Shown here: piece by piece, positions 42,251-51,115 of the stretch | Layout: every line of letters begins with the position of its first letter | Numbering within the stretch: the stretch's first letter is position 1 | Source: Paenibacillus_E violae | GTDB taxonomy: Bacteria > Bacillota > Bacilli > Paenibacillales > NBRC-103111 | NCBI RefSeq assembly: GCF_032461945.1 | Contig: NZ_JAWCUD010000009.1 | Coordinates: forward strand, 1 to 64,000 | Direction of reading: 5' to 3' | Length of the DNA: 64,000 nucleotides | Translations under genes and position numbers: made by a program | Notes under the pieces: generated by a model | Seen by the model: only the letters and a program-made list of their open reading frames with translations | What the model was told of the DNA's origin: nothing | The model's database searches: none

Positions 42251-43236
42251 ACAAACGAAACGTTCATACCTTTGTCATGCGGTTTCTTGAAGCTTATGAT
42301 TGCACCATTCTAGAGAAAAGCCCATCTTACGTCACAGCCAAGCTGTCTCCGGAAGCAGATCGGGAAATGACGGGCCGACCTTATTATTGGAGCTTCGTCG
42401 AGCGAACCGGGACGCCTGCAGAAACCATGACCTATAAATTCGTATTCGATCCGGAACAAATGAGGCTCGATGCCAAGTCCAAGGCAGCACCGACGGCTGT
42501 GAAGAGTCCATCTAATGCAGGCGCGCAAGCCGCACCGAACCAGGAACAAGCGCCTGACGGCTCCTCCGACAGCATTCTGGGGCGTTATTTCGGCTTCGTT
42601 CCGACGACCATCACAGCGCGTGTTCCGCAGGATGATGTCACTTTTGGCAGCAGACGATTGGAGCAAATGTTCTCTATCGTTCGGGAACGCGGGAAATTCG
42701 TGCATCTGTTTGAGGAGCCCTTTCCTACGGGAGCCACCTATCACGCTGCGCTCGTGTATGATACGTGGTTTTGCATCAATTACAAGGTTGAACTCGCCTG
42801 CGACCGCAAACGAAGTGAAATCCACTCCCTTGCCATCCAATTGAACAACGGAGAGATTCGCGAGAATTTTCATAAGCATCTGTTGACCAAAGGTCTTTCT
42901 CCTAAGCTTCCGGCGAATAGTCATATTTTGCCGGATACGATATCGCTGACCAAAGCCGTGAACCTGCTGGAAACGACGCTTGAACGTAAAATAAGCGCCT
43001 ATGACCATAGATGGGCGGACGAGGCGAATGAGCAGCACCGCAGCGAGATTGACCGTGTCGAATCCTACTACAACGGCCTTTTGCTAAACGCAGAGCCGGA
43101 TAAAAGGGATGAAATCGAAACGCAATGCCGCAACCGCCTCAGAGAAATCGACTGGCAGCATAAGCCGCGCATCGCCGTTTCTGTCATCAATTGCGGATTG
43201 TTTCATTTAACCGCCGGGCGATCGCCTAGGAACTGA
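42247..43236 (+). CDS. yqhG: YqhG family protein
   Basis: 329 residues. Start overlaps the yqhH stop by four bases. The N-terminal FVMRFLEAYDCTILEKSPSY and PYYWSFVERTG blocks match YqhG, always next to the SNF2 gene. A low-complexity insert rich in Ala, Pro and Gln (about 80-105) and a C-terminal coiled coil (about 235-295) are visible. Unknown function; presumably works with YqhH. Confidence 0.85.
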   Translation: MNKRNVHTFVMRFLEAYDCTILEKSPSYVTAKLSPEADREMTGRPYYWSFVERTGTPAETMTYKFVFDPEQMRLDAKSKAAPTAVKSPSNAGAQAAPNQEQAPDGSSDSILGRYFGFVPTTITARVPQDDVTFGSRRLEQMFSIVRERGKFVHLFEEPFPTGATYHAALVYDTWFCINYKVELACDRKRSEIHSLAIQLNNGEIRENFHKHLLTKGLSPKLPANSHILPDTISLTKAVNLLETTLERKISAYDHRWADEANEQHRSEIDRVESYYNGLLLNAEPDKRDEIETQCRNRLREIDWQHKPRIAVSVINCGLFHLTAGRSPRN

Positions 43237-43352
43237 CGATAGTCGCTAAAACCTCGCAAATTAACGCTGCAGGTTCTAACAATCTTTTTATAGCATAAGA
43301 ATTACAATAGATTCATACAAATGAGAAGTTAGCGATAGGCAGGTGAACGCGG

Positions 43353-44318
43353 ATGAAGCTGTGGACTGCATGGACAGCAACTTGCTTCATATGTATTGGC
43401 AGTCTCTTATTCATACCCTCCCAAAGCTCAGCGGGCGATAATCCAGATCGGACAAGCCTCGTGCAATCGGTAGGACAACCCGCAGCGATCAGCAGTCAAT
43501 TAGCTGAAACTGCAAAGCCAGTGCCGGATCTGCGAAGCGAATCTACTTTAACAGCTACGGTTGATAAGTGGAGGATGGCGCTCGCTCGCGAAGAAGGATT
43601 CCACAACTGGCAATCAGCAGTTTGGAACAGTTACCCACTTGGTCCAGGGACACATGGCTGGGTCGTGATTCTCACGGATCATGGCGAGGAAGTCGGTTAT
43701 ATGATCGTACAGTCTGTAGAAAATGGCTCCTTCCGATTAATGGAATACGGGACAGGCAAGCATCCACTTTTCAGTTTGACCACGCTGTATCGTTCGTTGG
43801 TACAGCAAGAACTCATTCCGGCAACAATTACTTATTCAGATTTTATCGCCAATGAAACGATCGCCAAAGACCGCTTATATATGGACGGCTTAACCGCTGT
43901 TTGGAGAATCAAGCTTGACAATCAATTGTACTATGTGGATGCCAAGTCAGGCGAGGTACTCCCTATTAAAGAAGACCCGACCCCCAAGCTTGTGACCGAT
44001 GATAGCACACGGATGACGACAACAGAATTAAAAGAAGCAAGCACCATCATGCATCCAGCCTTTGATCCTTATGAAAGGATGCCATGGATTGTCGGCTCAC
44101 CGCTTCCTGTGGCTGGTCTGAGTGAACTCCAAAGCGCTCTTGCCTCCGATCAACATCTGACCTTTGTGACAGCGTTATACGATGGTCAGGTTACTCTGCC
44201 ACTGGCCGTATTAGGCTATCAAGCATGGCAGGATGGGTTACCTTATCTGGTTCTGGATCACGAAGGACCAAGATACATTCAACTGCCTACCGCTCTGGAA
44301 ATGGGGCATATTTATTAA
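43353..44318 (+). CDS. Secreted hypothetical protein
   Basis: 321 residues. Signal peptide at 1-27 (TCFICIGSLLFIPSQSSAG). The mature protein has no Cys-based lipobox. A central region with WVVILTDHGEEVGYMIVQS and YYVDAKSGEVLPI suggests a PepSY-like beta fold, low certainty. AGGTG lies before the ATG. Single gene following yqhG. Confidence 0.75.
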   Translation: MKLWTAWTATCFICIGSLLFIPSQSSAGDNPDRTSLVQSVGQPAAISSQLAETAKPVPDLRSESTLTATVDKWRMALAREEGFHNWQSAVWNSYPLGPGTHGWVVILTDHGEEVGYMIVQSVENGSFRLMEYGTGKHPLFSLTTLYRSLVQQELIPATITYSDFIANETIAKDRLYMDGLTAVWRIKLDNQLYYVDAKSGEVLPIKEDPTPKLVTDDSTRMTTTELKEASTIMHPAFDPYERMPWIVGSPLPVAGLSELQSALASDQHLTFVTALYDGQVTLPLAVLGYQAWQDGLPYLVLDHEGPRYIQLPTALEMGHIY

Positions 44319-44385
44319 AATGAAAAAGGACTCTCCGTCAAGTAGACGATTCTACTTATCGGGCAGCCCTTTTTTTTGTGACTTT

Positions 44386-44577
44386 TTATTTTTTGGGTTT
44401 AAACTGGTCAAATAACATCCGGGCTGCCAAGGGCAGCATGCCGAACCAACGTGTCTGCCAATGCTCCCGCTGTTCTTTATGCATCGCTTTTGCTTGTTGG
44501 CGAACATCTCTTGGCGTGTCTATAAACGTCACGACCTGCTGTGTTATGTACTTGACCAAGTCATCACTTTTGGCCAT
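44386..44577 (-). CDS. yqzE: YqzE family protein
   Basis: 63 residues. Starts MAKSDDLVKYITQQVVTFI and ends in a basic tail RMLFDQFKPKK, matching the small YqzE family found near competence and lipM/yqh loci in Bacillales. Basic, probably membrane-associated through a weak helix WFGMLPLAARMLF. Function unknown. Confidence 0.8.
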   Translation of the reverse strand: MAKSDDLVKYITQQVVTFIDTPRDVRQQAKAMHKEQREHWQTRWFGMLPLAARMLFDQFKPKK

Positions 44578-44655
44578 ACGCCCACCTGCCTTTTTCTCCC
44601 TATTGTAACCAGAGAGCCCCGGACTTAAACGGTAAGGCAGGTGGAAGACATGGAT

Positions 44656-44937
44656 TCAACTGACTCTTCCGCCGCTCTCCGAAATAATTTTATCCGCAAA
44701 TGTCTTAATCGTGCTACAGCCGAGCAGCATCGGTTTGTTATCGCACTGCAGCAGCAAGGTCTGTGCGTTCATATCCCAAGCGTATTGGAAACCAACGTTC
44801 ATGCCTACCACGGTAATCATGAATTTACCCGATGCAGCATTGGGAATGGTGAAGCCTTGTTTTTTGCCCACTTGTTGTAACGAACGAAACACCGAAGACG
44901 AAATCCCTCTATACGTCCAAGCATTGCAAGCCGCCAT
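44656..44937 (-). CDS. Small conserved-looking hypothetical protein
   Basis: 93 residues with GAGGAG at good spacing before the ATG. Glycine- and methionine-containing middle (SGKFMITVVGMNVGFQYAW). Not recognised. No signal peptide. Confidence 0.6.
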   Translation of the reverse strand: MAACNAWTYRGISSSVFRSLQQVGKKQGFTIPNAASGKFMITVVGMNVGFQYAWDMNAQTLLLQCDNKPMLLGCSTIKTFADKIISESGGRVS

Positions 44938-45105
44938 AGGTCAATCTCCTCTCTCCCCATATAGGATCACTAAATTGTATGAAGTGAGGGCTTAAATCGT
45001 GCTTGTTTCAAAAAAATCAGTCCGGCGCTGCTAGCCTTCAAACACGCTTCTAACCTCGTCCCTGCTGCATATATTAAAGTAACTAGAGAGAAAGGGGTGC
45101 ATCGA

Positions 45106-45312
45106 ATGTGGGAAGAGATGCTCCTAACTGAACAGCTCAACATCCACATGGATAAATCCAACCACATGCTGGAATTGAGGCTTCGTGACCACGAACAGGA
45201 AGATACGTTCTCTACAGTTCAGCTAAGCCATGCTGAGCTCATTTTACTTCTCCATACCCTGCTGGAAGTGAATCGATGTTTTCGCGGGGATGTCCCATAT
45301 TTTCAAAACTAA
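45106..45312 (+). CDS. Small hypothetical protein
   Basis: 68 residues from ATG 45106; GTG 45097 overlaps the AAAGGGGTG ribosome binding site. Acidic, strand-helix pattern with SHAELILLLHTLLEV. Not recognised. Confidence 0.6.
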   Translation: MWEEMLLTEQLNIHMDKSNHMLELRLRDHEQEDTFSTVQLSHAELILLLHTLLEVNRCFRGDVPYFQN

Positions 45313-45358
45313 AAAAGCACCTTCGATTCCCGATAGTGGGTGTCGAAAGTGCTTTTTT
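45311..45358. terminator. Bidirectional terminator
   Basis: AAAAAAGCACcTTCGATTCCC pairs with GGGTGTCGAAaGTGCTTTTTT between two convergent genes. Confidence 0.85.
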
Positions 45359-45376
45359 CCTAGCCATTTCTATCTC

Positions 45377-46030
45377 TTAGTCTCGGCTAACTCCAACAAT
45401 GGAAGCCAAAAAGCGCAAGATGTACAAGAAGAGATTGATGAAATCCAAATAAATATTAAGTGCAGCGAGCGGAACCTCTTCGGCCGATACGCCATTGCGG
45501 TATTGAGCCACATCATACAGCACCCAACCGCTGAAAATCAGAATGCCGAGCATCGACCAAATCAAGTTCGTCATCGAACCAAAGTTAATAAACATGCCAA
45601 TGACACTCATCAAGACAAGGCCAATCGTTCCAGCGAACAAAAAGCCGCCGAGGAAGCTGAAATCACGTTGTGAGCGGTGCGCATAGAAGGCTAGTCCGCC
45701 AAAAATCGCCGCTGTCGCGAAGAATGCGCCCGATACCACGTTAGCTCCGAGCATACCCCCGTAAGCCATAATAACCGGATATAGGGTTACACCGGAAATC
45801 GCCGTAAAGGCATAAAGAAAACCATATCCGATATTTTTGCCGCGAATCCGAATGACGATGGCTGCCACCAGCATGGCCACTTCTGCAATGACGAAAAGCA
45901 TAATCATCGAAGGCGGAACGACCATAGCGCCAATCAGTGTCCCCAGAAAGGAAACCAAGAGGGAGATGGCAAATGTTTGAAGCACATGAGCAAAACTGCC
46001 TGAATGAGAAACCGTGACCGTTCTATCCAT
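45377..46030 (-). CDS. Bax inhibitor-1 family membrane protein
   Basis: 217 residues from ATG 46030 (AAAGGAG nine bases upstream). Seven membrane helices, with the family's NIYLDFINLFLYILRFL block at the C-terminus containing the conserved aspartate that controls the calcium pore in the B. subtilis homologue YetJ. Likely a pH-dependent calcium leak channel in the cytoplasmic membrane. Convergent with the small gene across a terminator. Confidence 0.9.
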   Translation of the reverse strand: MDRTVTVSHSGSFAHVLQTFAISLLVSFLGTLIGAMVVPPSMIMLFVIAEVAMLVAAIVIRIRGKNIGYGFLYAFTAISGVTLYPVIMAYGGMLGANVVSGAFFATAAIFGGLAFYAHRSQRDFSFLGGFLFAGTIGLVLMSVIGMFINFGSMTNLIWSMLGILIFSGWVLYDVAQYRNGVSAEEVPLAALNIYLDFINLFLYILRFLASIVGVSRD

Positions 46031-46127
46031 GAAACTGTCAACTCCTTTTGTTAGAAAACATGTACAATCTATACTATGCATTATACCTAAACTTCATGAA
46101 AACCGCTATACGCCTGGACATTAGGCA

Positions 46128-46946
46128 CTATTTGAAGGCGGAGATCATCTTAAGGAATATACGTTTCAAATGCGCACGAAGTTTCGCAGGAAATCTCAGG
46201 ATAAGACGCGTCCCCCAGCCGTCATAAGTTCCGCCGACTTCTGCGGCCAGAACGAACAATTCTTTGGTAATCGCATTGACGGTCGGAACATCCAGCGTGT
46301 GTAATTTGCTCAGGTGAAGCACGTATGGCTCCACCTGACGTGTCGTATCAAATTCGGAGACAATGACCCTGTAGCCAAGTGCGCCCACTTTGCTTTTCAT
46401 CGCATCCATCCGGGTTGAATCCGGAAAATGCAGCCAATGCTGAACTTCCCTAGCTTTCTCCAGATTGTCTCCCCGACGCTTCAGCGCATAGGCGATCTTG
46501 GCATTGCGCATCCACTGCTCTTCCAAGGGTGAAGGCGCCATTTCTTCCAGGTAGAAGCTCCAGTCTGCGTCCAAATTCATCGAGAAATAATAACGGAAGT
46601 TAGGAAAATCCGCCAGTATCCGTTTCATTTCCCGCTCCCAATCCCAGTCATCCTTGGCGTAAAAGTACATTTCCATTTTATTATTTGAAGAAATGCGCCC
46701 GGCATAGAGGGCATATCCCTGATCTTTCATCCGCGAAATAAGCTTGTCTTCGAGCTCATAAAAGGCTTGCTGCGCCTTCTGCGTTGAGCTGTCCGAGAGG
46801 TCCCACAAGCTATACATATTAAATACAATTGTAATTCTTTGTCCATATCCTATGAAAGGAGCTTTCTGCTTCAAAGCAGTGTTCATAAAGACTAGAACCT
46901 GCTCCCGATCCCGGATGCGTTCGAACAAATTCCAATCTTCTTCCAT
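46128..46946 (-). CDS. DUF695 and RraB-type domain protein
   Basis: 272 residues. Residues 1-145 resemble DUF695 (DWDWEREMKRILADFPNF); residues 150-250 resemble the RraB fold (LKRRGDNLEKAREVQHWLHF, EVGGTYDGWGTRL). RraB inhibits RNase E in proteobacteria; Bacillales lack RNase E but have RNase Y/J, so the target here is open. GGGGG precedes the ATG. Single gene. Confidence 0.8.
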   Translation of the reverse strand: MEEDWNLFERIRDREQVLVFMNTALKQKAPFIGYGQRITIVFNMYSLWDLSDSSTQKAQQAFYELEDKLISRMKDQGYALYAGRISSNNKMEMYFYAKDDWDWEREMKRILADFPNFRYYFSMNLDADWSFYLEEMAPSPLEEQWMRNAKIAYALKRRGDNLEKAREVQHWLHFPDSTRMDAMKSKVGALGYRVIVSEFDTTRQVEPYVLHLSKLHTLDVPTVNAITKELFVLAAEVGGTYDGWGTRLILRFPAKLRAHLKRIFLKMISAFK

Positions 46947-47045
46947 AGGATGACCCCCTATTTCCTTTCAAGATAATATTTATTATATAAGTCTTAGGCC
47001 TAGCTGCCTACCCGTCTGTGCATGATTTCCTAGGAAATAAAAAAC

Positions 47046-47073
47046 AACCCCTTCAGAATCTGAAAGGGTTGTT
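47046..47073 (-). terminator. Terminator of tRNA-Leu
   Basis: AACCCcTTCAGAAtcTGAAaGGGTT, immediately downstream of the tRNA. Confidence 0.75.
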
Positions 47074-47081
47074 ACGGTTGA

Positions 47082-47165
47082 TGCGATCAAGAGGACTCGA
47101 ACCTCCACGGGGGTAAGCCCACACGGACCTGAACCGTGCGCGTCTGCCAATTCCGCCATGATCGC
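47082..47165 (-). tRNA. tRNA-Leu (CAG)
   Basis: On the minus strand: acceptor GCGATCA/TGATCGC, D arm GCGGAATTGGCAGACGC, anticodon stem-loop CACGG-TTCAGGT-CCGTG giving anticodon CAG, a long variable arm TGGGCTTACCCCCGTG, and T arm GAGGTTCGAGTCCTC. CCA is not encoded. Confidence 0.95.
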
Positions 47166-47287
47166 AAATGATGTGGTGACAAAAATAAATATAACATGGG
47201 ACTCGAAAGCTCGTCAACGAAACTTTTACAATCCATGCATAAATACAAACCCCGCTCCTAAACCTATTCCCAAAGGAGGGATGACGA

Positions 47288-47467
47288 ATGGATGAGGAAG
47301 AAATCAAAGCTCTCGAACCCAAATACACAGGCAATCAGCGACATCTCACAGAAGGTGAAGCTGAAGGCATCGTACATGATCCCAATTTCAAAAATGAAGA
47401 CGAAGATCCGGATGGCGTTGATGTGTATCCTGCCGGGCTCGCCTTCGGCGTTTTCCGCAAACCGTAG
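47288..47467 (+). CDS. Small acidic protein
   Basis: 59 residues, below the usual length cut-off. AAAGGAGGG lies seven bases before the ATG, an excellent site. Starts MDEEEIKALEPKYTGN and ends PAGLAFGVFRKP. Very acidic, with HDPNFKNEDEDPDGVDVYP. Likely a real small protein; function unknown. Confidence 0.7.
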   Translation: MDEEEIKALEPKYTGNQRHLTEGEAEGIVHDPNFKNEDEDPDGVDVYPAGLAFGVFRKP

Positions 47468-47564
47468 ATAGGCGTGGCATAACAATGTTATTCATCGCTG
47501 GATGTGCCTCCGGCAAGCACCGATGTGGACATACAAAACAAACGCCCCACTGTATCCTCACGGA

Positions 47565-48308
47565 TCAGTAGGGCGTTTTCTCATACAACTGTCCCGATGC
47601 CAAGATAGCCTCGTACACGGTTCTTCCAATCATGTTTCCCAGCGCTGTAGCCGTGCCCGCATAGCTGTACAAGCGGCCGCGGCATGTCGTGGCGATAAGC
47701 ACCGCGTCCGTGGTCGTTCCAGTGGCCGGATGTCCGTCCACTTCAACGCCTAAAGCTTGAAGCGCAGCCGCCTTGGCTTCCGTCGCGGTAATCACCGCGT
47801 TGACCATCGCGGCATCCGTTAATTGCCCATGAATAACGACAATGGTATTTATCGTACCGGGATAAAGTGAGGCAGCAGGCACCTCGGCGCCAGCCCTAGC
47901 CTTGTTCCCGAGCCCTACGGTGACCCACGCACAAACGTGCAGTGGATTCGTCTCATTCTCGGTATCCTCTGCGCCATCTTGCGTCCACGTTAGCGTACTG
48001 TACCCAACATCCTTCACCCAAGCTGCAGTTAGCATACCAGCCGTCTCTTGAGGATTCAACCCTTCCCGTTGGATGAAATCATCCATCTCGCGAAGGGGAT
48101 CAGCCTCGTTATATAGCTTGTGTACCTGCCTGTTCATCAACGATCCATGCATCCCGAATCCTCCGCCCCATGGCGAAGAATTCAACGTACGCATCGGACT
48201 ATCGCTACGAATTAGCACGTAACTGCCGTATTCGGAATTCACCAAATCCATCTGGATGCCCGTGATGGGAACCTTATTCTGATTCATCCGCAGCATCATC
48301 CGGTTCAA
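47565..48308 (-). CDS. cbiZ: Adenosylcobinamide amidohydrolase
   Basis: 247 residues (or 240 from ATG 48287). Family blocks: SSPWGGGFG, NRQVHKLYN, EMDDFIQREGLNPQETAGML and TATEAKAAALQALGV. CbiZ removes the nucleotide loop of corrinoids so that they can be rebuilt with the preferred lower base. This fits a cell that uses the B12-dependent NrdJ encoded in this window. It overlaps the upstream small gene, so the two are co-translated. Confidence 0.88.
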   Translation of the reverse strand: MNRMMLRMNQNKVPITGIQMDLVNSEYGSYVLIRSDSPMRTLNSSPWGGGFGMHGSLMNRQVHKLYNEADPLREMDDFIQREGLNPQETAGMLTAAWVKDVGYSTLTWTQDGAEDTENETNPLHVCAWVTVGLGNKARAGAEVPAASLYPGTINTIVVIHGQLTDAAMVNAVITATEAKAAALQALGVEVDGHPATGTTTDAVLIATTCRGRLYSYAGTATALGNMIGRTVYEAILASGQLYEKTPY

Positions 48309-48537
48309 TCAATTCTTGCGGAAGCATATATTCCGGTGGCCGTTCAGCTTCATAAGGCTGATACACATAGCTGCGTGCGAGCTTGACCACTCTGCGATTT
48401 TTTTTGCGGATTAAAACACTATCATCATCCCAAGCGACAACAATGCCGCGGACATCATTCCTTGGGCTAACATCGCGAATCACGCGAAGCAATGTGCTTT
48501 CAACACGATAAAGATCCAATTGATCTTCTGTTATCAT
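48274..48537 (-). CDS. Small hypothetical protein upstream of cbiZ
   Basis: 87 residues, ends in an acidic tail EPDDAADESE. An Sm-like or SH3-like strand pattern (GIVVAWDDDSVLIRKKNRRV) is possible. GGAGG lies eight bases before the ATG. Overlaps cbiZ by 14-35 bases depending on the cbiZ start. Confidence 0.7.
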   Translation of the reverse strand: MITEDQLDLYRVESTLLRVIRDVSPRNDVRGIVVAWDDDSVLIRKKNRRVVKLARSYVYQPYEAERPPEYMLPQELIEPDDAADESE

Positions 48538-48682
48538 TTCTCATACCTCCAACCATGCAGTTTACACCTTAAGCATACACCAATTCCTGTCTAGTTGAAA
48601 CTTTACATAAATCCATTAGATCAGGGTTAACTTAATCATGACGAAGAAATAGAACGCCATTATAACCTTGGGGGTTTTTATA

Positions 48683-49000
48683 TTGGACAAAAAAACGTAT
48701 TACGTGAATGTCGGGACAGGTGAAGTATTGGAAGACAGCACCGCGCTCAATTATGAATTTGAGATTTCCGCTACTGAGGAGGAATTTGATCAATTGCAGG
48801 AGCTCTTTGAGGAAACAGATAACACGTCCCAAGCCAGCTATGCGACCTCTTGGCTCCCTTGGTCGGTTTATTACTCCAATGAGACCAATCAAGAATATGA
48901 TTATTATTTGACGGAAGTGTATCGCACCTTGCACCGATTAGGGAATGAACAAACCAAAAGGCATATTGAAAGTATGAACATACTAAAAAATGGTGTCTAA
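48683..49000 (+). CDS. Small hypothetical protein
   Basis: 105 residues starting at TTG 48683 after GGGGG; TTG 48668 is an alternative. Begins LDKKTYYVNVGTGEV with a beta hairpin and continues in helices. Acidic and soluble. Not recognised, but coding character is clear. Confidence 0.65.
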   Translation: MDKKTYYVNVGTGEVLEDSTALNYEFEISATEEEFDQLQELFEETDNTSQASYATSWLPWSVYYSNETNQEYDYYLTEVYRTLHRLGNEQTKRHIESMNILKNGV

Positions 49001-49030
49001 CGAGATCTCTCCGGAAGACTGCCTATGGAA

Positions 49031-49074
49031 TGAAAAAAGGCCAACGAATCCATAACGGATCCATTGGCCTCTTG
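49031..49074. terminator. Bidirectional terminator
   Basis: AAAAAAGGCCAAcGAATCC pairs with GGATCCATTGGCCTCTT between convergent genes. Confidence 0.75.
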
Positions 49075-49082
49075 AATTTACA

Positions 49083-49409
49083 TTAGCTTACATGTTCCTT
49101 GGAATCATTCGTTTCAAACCAGAAATCAAGGACCTTGCTTGACATGACACGCTTCTGAATATATTCCACTTGCGCTGCGGAAAATTGCTGTTCCCATTCA
49201 ATAGTCAGCTCTGTGCAGAGCTTGACGATCGTTAACAACTCAGACCAAGCGACATAGCGTTTGTACCAGAAAAATTGAGGATGTTCGATCATATACGGAT
49301 ATAGATCATCAAATTCTGTATGCTTACAATCAAGAGCACGTTCAAAATGTGTTTTGGCTTCCCCAAGCTTAGTCATGAAATATTCAATGGAACCATTTTC
49401 GATACCCAT
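49083..49409 (-). CDS. Small hypothetical protein
   Basis: 108 residues, helical, rich in Trp, Tyr and Phe (HPQFFWYKRYVAWSELL). GGAGG precedes the ATG. Not recognised; downstream of xpt on the same strand after an 80-base gap. Confidence 0.65.
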   Translation of the reverse strand: MGIENGSIEYFMTKLGEAKTHFERALDCKHTEFDDLYPYMIEHPQFFWYKRYVAWSELLTIVKLCTELTIEWEQQFSAAQVEYIQKRVMSSKVLDFWFETNDSKEHVS

Positions 49410-49489
49410 AGATGTCAGCCTCCTCTCTTACCTTGTAACCATTATAATGGATAATTGGCAATCAGGGAAGTCAAAGACTAGATGTAAAA

Positions 49490-50059
49490 TCAGTCAAAAG
49501 TGATTTGCCCGTTCTCTAGCGAGGCAATTCTTGCTAACGATTCCACCCGAATGCCGCGTTCTCTAATCGAACTGCCGCCGGATTGGAACGATTTCTCCAC
49601 CGCAATGCCGACACCGACGAGTTCAGCCTCCGCTTTCTCAATAATGCGAATTAAGCCGCGAGCCGCGTCCCCATTTGCAATAAAATCATCAATAAGCAGC
49701 ACACGTTCACCCTTATGCAGCAAATGCGAGGAAACCATAATGTCGGTCACAATGCCTTTGGTAAAAGAAGGCACACGCTCGCTGTACGTATCTTGATCCA
49801 TCGTTAATGTCTTCTTGCGGCGTGCGAAAATCATAGGGATCTCAAGATGCAATGCTGTTGTAAAGGCAATTGGAATACCAGAGGACTCTACGGTTAACAC
49901 CTTGTCCGGCTTGGTGTCTCTGAAAAGTCTTGCAAACTCCCGTCCCATCTCCATGGTCAAAACCGGATCCACCTGATGATTAAGAATGGCATCCAGCTTA
50001 AGTACTTTATCCGATACAACGACACCGACTTCTTGGATCCGCTGCTTTAACAATTCCAT
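49490..50059 (-). CDS. xpt: Xanthine phosphoribosyltransferase
   Basis: 189 residues, standard length. MELLKQRIQEVGVVVSDKVL start, the purine site around VESSGIPIAFTTA, and the PRPP loop VLLIDDFIANGDAARGL near residue 122. Salvages xanthine to XMP. GGGGG lies nine bases before the ATG. In B. subtilis xpt is controlled by a guanine riboswitch; I looked at 50060-50320 and saw no purine-riboswitch core, and pbuX is not adjacent. Confidence 0.93.
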   Translation of the reverse strand: MELLKQRIQEVGVVVSDKVLKLDAILNHQVDPVLTMEMGREFARLFRDTKPDKVLTVESSGIPIAFTTALHLEIPMIFARRKKTLTMDQDTYSERVPSFTKGIVTDIMVSSHLLHKGERVLLIDDFIANGDAARGLIRIIEKAEAELVGVGIAVEKSFQSGGSSIRERGIRVESLARIASLENGQITFD

Positions 50060-50327
50060 GATACTGGCCCCCTTAATCCTGTCTATTATGAGTAAGTTAC
50101 CATAATGATGAAGTAGGTTTCAAGTCCCAATTTGCGAATATTGCTCGTGGAAGTGAAACTTTTATTGCTGAATAGGTGTCTATAATCATATAGGGTTTAA
50201 CTTTTTCAGATTTGTTTTAGAAATGCTCACATTTAGGCAGCAAGATCCATTGAGATTGACAACCCGAACGCAGTATGATTAGTAATATTATTTTAAGACA
50301 ACTATTCGGCAGAAAGGAAAGATGATG

Positions 50328-51050
50328 ATGAACAATGCGATGAGACCCGTCATGCTTGGCTTTGTGCCTGTTGCATTTTCCTTGCTTATCGTAGCTGGCT
50401 GCCAAGAGTCATCTGCTCCTTCCGCTCAGCCTACTATAGATCCATCGGTTCATGTTCAGAAGCAGAATCCAAGCACAACCCCGGCCAGCACGCCTGCCGT
50501 GCTGGCTGTAGAAACTCCAGCTGCTTCCTTGGCACCGGAGGATACGATAGCCAAGCATGAAGCGCAAGTTGCAAACACGAACAAAACGGACTTATCGGAT
50601 CTACCTCAGAGCTCTGCAAGCGCCAAGCCAACGACAAAACCGCGGGTGAAGGCTGAAGATGCTTACCAGCAGGAGAAACCGACTCTAATGGGCTTAAAGC
50701 TTGGAACGAGCAAAAACCTGGTGCTGGACCGATTCGGCAAAGCCAAGAAACAATTCGTTATGGATGAAGACGATGATGCGATTCAGGTCTACGATTTCGG
50801 CGATTTCTCCGTTGGCTTTAATGTCAAGGATGCCCTTGAATTCGTGGATGTACACTCCACTGATATTGATCCAGGACTACGCGGCCTGCACCTCGGTCAG
50901 AAAGTAGAGGATGCCATTAGCATTCTCGGCAAACCGGATTCCAACACAACGTATGTGCTTTCTTACAAATCACAGGGTACGCTTCTGAAGCTCGATGTCG
51001 ACCCGAATGCCAACACGATCCAATCGATCAAGCTTTTCGCAGATCGTTAA
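50328..51050 (+). CDS. Putative lipoprotein with paired C-terminal repeats
   Basis: 240 residues; of three consecutive ATGs 50328 has the best distance to AAAGGAA. Signal peptide with lipobox VAGC. A Pro/Ala/Thr-rich linker (about 28-105) is followed by two similar blocks, LMGLKLGTSKNLVLDRFGKA and LRGLHLGQKVEDAISILGKP, a SmpA/OmlA- or DUF4309-like double fold. Surface protein of unknown role. Confidence 0.8.
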   Translation: MNNAMRPVMLGFVPVAFSLLIVAGCQESSAPSAQPTIDPSVHVQKQNPSTTPASTPAVLAVETPAASLAPEDTIAKHEAQVANTNKTDLSDLPQSSASAKPTTKPRVKAEDAYQQEKPTLMGLKLGTSKNLVLDRFGKAKKQFVMDEDDDAIQVYDFGDFSVGFNVKDALEFVDVHSTDIDPGLRGLHLGQKVEDAISILGKPDSNTTYVLSYKSQGTLLKLDVDPNANTIQSIKLFADR

Positions 51051-51066
51051 TACCGCACTAAAACCG

Positions 51067-51108
51067 AAGACCATACCGTCATCCATAGGATGATAAGTAT
51101 GGTCTTTA
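51067..51108. terminator. Bidirectional terminator
   Basis: GAAGACCATACcgTCATCC pairs with GGATGATaaGTATGGTCTT between convergent genes. Confidence 0.8.
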
Positions 51109-51115
51109 TTTGTGT

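Noticed and set aside
47264..47485. Minus-strand ORF of 73 codons
   Set aside because: It is the shadow of the 59-codon plus-strand gene that has a strong ribosome binding site.
50060..50320. Purine riboswitch upstream of xpt
   Set aside because: The conserved junction and loop bases of the purine aptamer were not found on the minus strand.
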